A stretch of 6,040 nt of DNA. Source: Gammaproteobacteria bacterium. Lineage in GTDB: Bacteria > Pseudomonadota > Gammaproteobacteria > Poriferisulfidales > Poriferisulfidaceae. Both the position numbers and the translations under genes were made by a program. Under the pieces are notes generated by a model. The model ran no database searches and was not told the origin of the DNA. It was given only the letters and a program-made list of their open reading frames with translations. Numbering within the stretch: position 1 is the first letter of the stretch; each line of letters begins with the position of its first letter. The stretch is taken from contig RKRZ01000118.1 of NCBI GenBank assembly GCA_007571105.1, forward strand, positions 1-6,040. The letters are read 5' to 3'. Below are positions 5,214-6,040 of this stretch, piece after piece.

Positions 5214-5666
5214 ATGCATGGCATTCTGGACCTGCTACAGCCTGAAAAAGTTCTGTTGCAACAGCACCTCAAGAGCCGCAAACGCACCTTGGAAACCTTG
5301 GGAACTCTGCTCAGCCATGAATTGCCACAGACGACTCCGCGCATGCTGACGGACCTTTTGCTGAAGCGCGAACGCCTCGGCAGCACCGGCTGGGGCAATG
5401 GCGTCGCCATCCCGCATTGCCGCGTCGCGGAACTGGAACACTTCTCCATGGCCCTGCTCACGCTGGATGCGGGCATTGATTTTGAAGCGACGGACGGCCA
5501 GTTCGTCGACGTGTTTCTGGGCATTGTCGCGCCGGAAGAAGCCACCGACGCGCACCTGGAATATCTGCAACAATCCGCTGAATTGCTCGGCGACCCGCAA
5601 CGGCTCGAACTGCTGCGCAGCAGCCACGACGCCACGCGGCTGCTGAACGTTCTGCGCGAATCCTGA
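5214..5666 (+). CDS. ptsN: Nitrogen-PTS EIIA component (EIIA-Ntr)
   Basis: PtsN is a soluble phosphocarrier that accepts phosphate from NPr and regulates potassium uptake, nitrogen and envelope responses by its phosphorylation state. The 150-residue product is one PTS EIIA type-2 domain: KSRKRTLETLGTLL (20-33) near the N-terminus, then LLKRERLGSTGWGNGVAIPH (49-68) with the phosphorylated histidine at H68 (E. coli H73). E. coli PtsN is 163 residues, so this one is complete with a shorter tail. The residue after the active histidine is cysteine (IPHCR) where E. coli has glycine. The gene follows hpf by 8 nt and precedes rapZ by 3 nt. There is no hprK between ptsN and rapZ. NPr and EI-Ntr genes are not in the window, so the phosphorelay is inferred. 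Confidence 0.94.
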   Translation: MHGILDLLQPEKVLLQQHLKSRKRTLETLGTLLSHELPQTTPRMLTDLLLKRERLGSTGWGNGVAIPHCRVAELEHFSMALLTLDAGIDFEATDGQFVDVFLGIVAPEEATDAHLEYLQQSAELLGDPQRLELLRSSHDATRLLNVLRES

Positions 5667-5669
5667 CCC

Positions 5670-6040
5670 ATGCATTTCATTATCGTCAGCGGTCTTTCTG
5701 GCTCCGGCAAATCTGTCGCTCTGGACACCCTGGAGGACCATGGCGTGCACTGCGTCGACAACTTGCCGCCCACCATGCTGCTGGAATATGCGCAGGGTCT
5801 GATGCGCCCCGATTCACCCTATCCGAAGCAAACCGCCATCGGCATGGATGCGCGCAACCTGCCGGAAGCGCTGGAAGGCCTGCCGGAGACTCTCGAGCAA
5901 CTGCGCCAGATGTCCTTCAATGTCACGGTGGTGTTTCTGGATGCCGACAATGACACCCTGATCCAGCGATTCAATGACACCCGTCGCCGCCACCCTCTGG
6001 CCCAGCGAACCGACACCTTGCGCGAAGCGGTGCAGTGCGA
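5670..6040 (+). CDS. rapZ: RapZ, RNase adapter / P-loop protein, N-terminal part (runs off right edge)
   Basis: The first 123 codons are present and open to the window end. In E. coli, RapZ binds glucosamine-6-phosphate and guides RNase E to the small RNA GlmZ, controlling GlmS and thus amino-sugar supply for peptidoglycan and LPS. Visible features are Walker A GLSGSGKS (8-15, K14), CVDNLPP (28-34), GMDARN (58-63, matching the family's DxRN element), FLDAD (89-93) and RFNDTRRRHPL (100-110), all typical of the YvcJ/RapZ N-terminal domain. The family is about 285 residues; the C-terminal RNA- and sugar-binding domain lies outside the window. Start choice follows the family N-terminus. No good Shine-Dalgarno is seen, so coupling to ptsN, whose stop ends 3 nt upstream, is likely. 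Whether a GlmZ-like RNA exists here cannot be judged; in other bacteria the family has different roles. Confidence 0.95.
   Translation, partial: MHFIIVSGLSGSGKSVALDTLEDHGVHCVDNLPPTMLLEYAQGLMRPDSPYPKQTAIGMDARNLPEALEGLPETLEQLRQMSFNVTVVFLDADNDTLIQRFNDTRRRHPLAQRTDTLREAVQC

Noticed and set aside
5198..5776. Minus-strand ORFs opposite ptsN and the rapZ start
   Set aside because: Both are antisense to conserved PTS EIIA and P-loop motifs and are Ser/Arg-rich shadows.

Overview
The window is a GC-rich, densely packed piece of a Gram-negative, LPS-making proteobacterial chromosome. It carries the conserved envelope/nitrogen-PTS locus in the order yrbG-type antiporter, kdsD, kdsC, lptC, lptA, lptB, hpf, ptsN, rapZ. 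The yrbG-kdsD linkage, and the lack of an hprK gene between ptsN and rapZ, resemble gammaproteobacteria (E. coli order) more than betaproteobacteria. Acidithiobacillia or a divergent gammaproteobacterium are also possible, and no species call is justified. No mobile elements, RNA genes or CRISPR arrays were seen.

Layout: the left edge (1-293, minus strand) holds the first 97 codons of rph (RNase PH), transcribed away from everything else. A divergent intergenic region of about 170 bp follows, with a perfect TATAAT at 377-382 and a 6+6 bp inverted repeat at 336-355. A plus-strand operon then runs from 462: a CaCA-family antiporter, KdsD and KdsC (two Kdo-synthesis enzymes), a 351-residue protein joining LptC and LptA in one reading frame, and LptB. 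Three successive junctions are 4-bp ATGA stop/start overlaps, so this part is probably one translationally coupled mRNA. After lptB comes a 175-bp gap with a second perfect TATAAT (4841-4846), then hpf, ptsN and the first 123 codons of rapZ, with a gap of 8 bases between hpf and ptsN and of 3 bases between ptsN and rapZ.

How the genes work together: KdsD makes arabinose-5-phosphate and KdsC releases Kdo from Kdo-8-phosphate, supplying the inner-core sugar of LPS. LptB is the ATPase that drives LPS extraction from the inner membrane, and LptC plus LptA form the periplasmic bridge that carries LPS outwards. The downstream block deals with ribosome hibernation (HPF), the nitrogen PTS (PtsN/EIIA-Ntr) and amino-sugar precursor control (RapZ), which links nutrient state to envelope synthesis.

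Two features stand out. First, lptC and lptA are fused into one membrane-anchored polypeptide, in the order (LptC C-terminus to LptA N-terminus) that matches the known docking direction of the separate proteins; the junction still looks like an old signal-peptidase site. Second, rpoN (sigma-54), which usually lies between lptB and hpf, is missing from this locus. Smaller points are an lptB start that probably uses TTG behind a structured 60-nt leader, and a very histidine-rich HPF.
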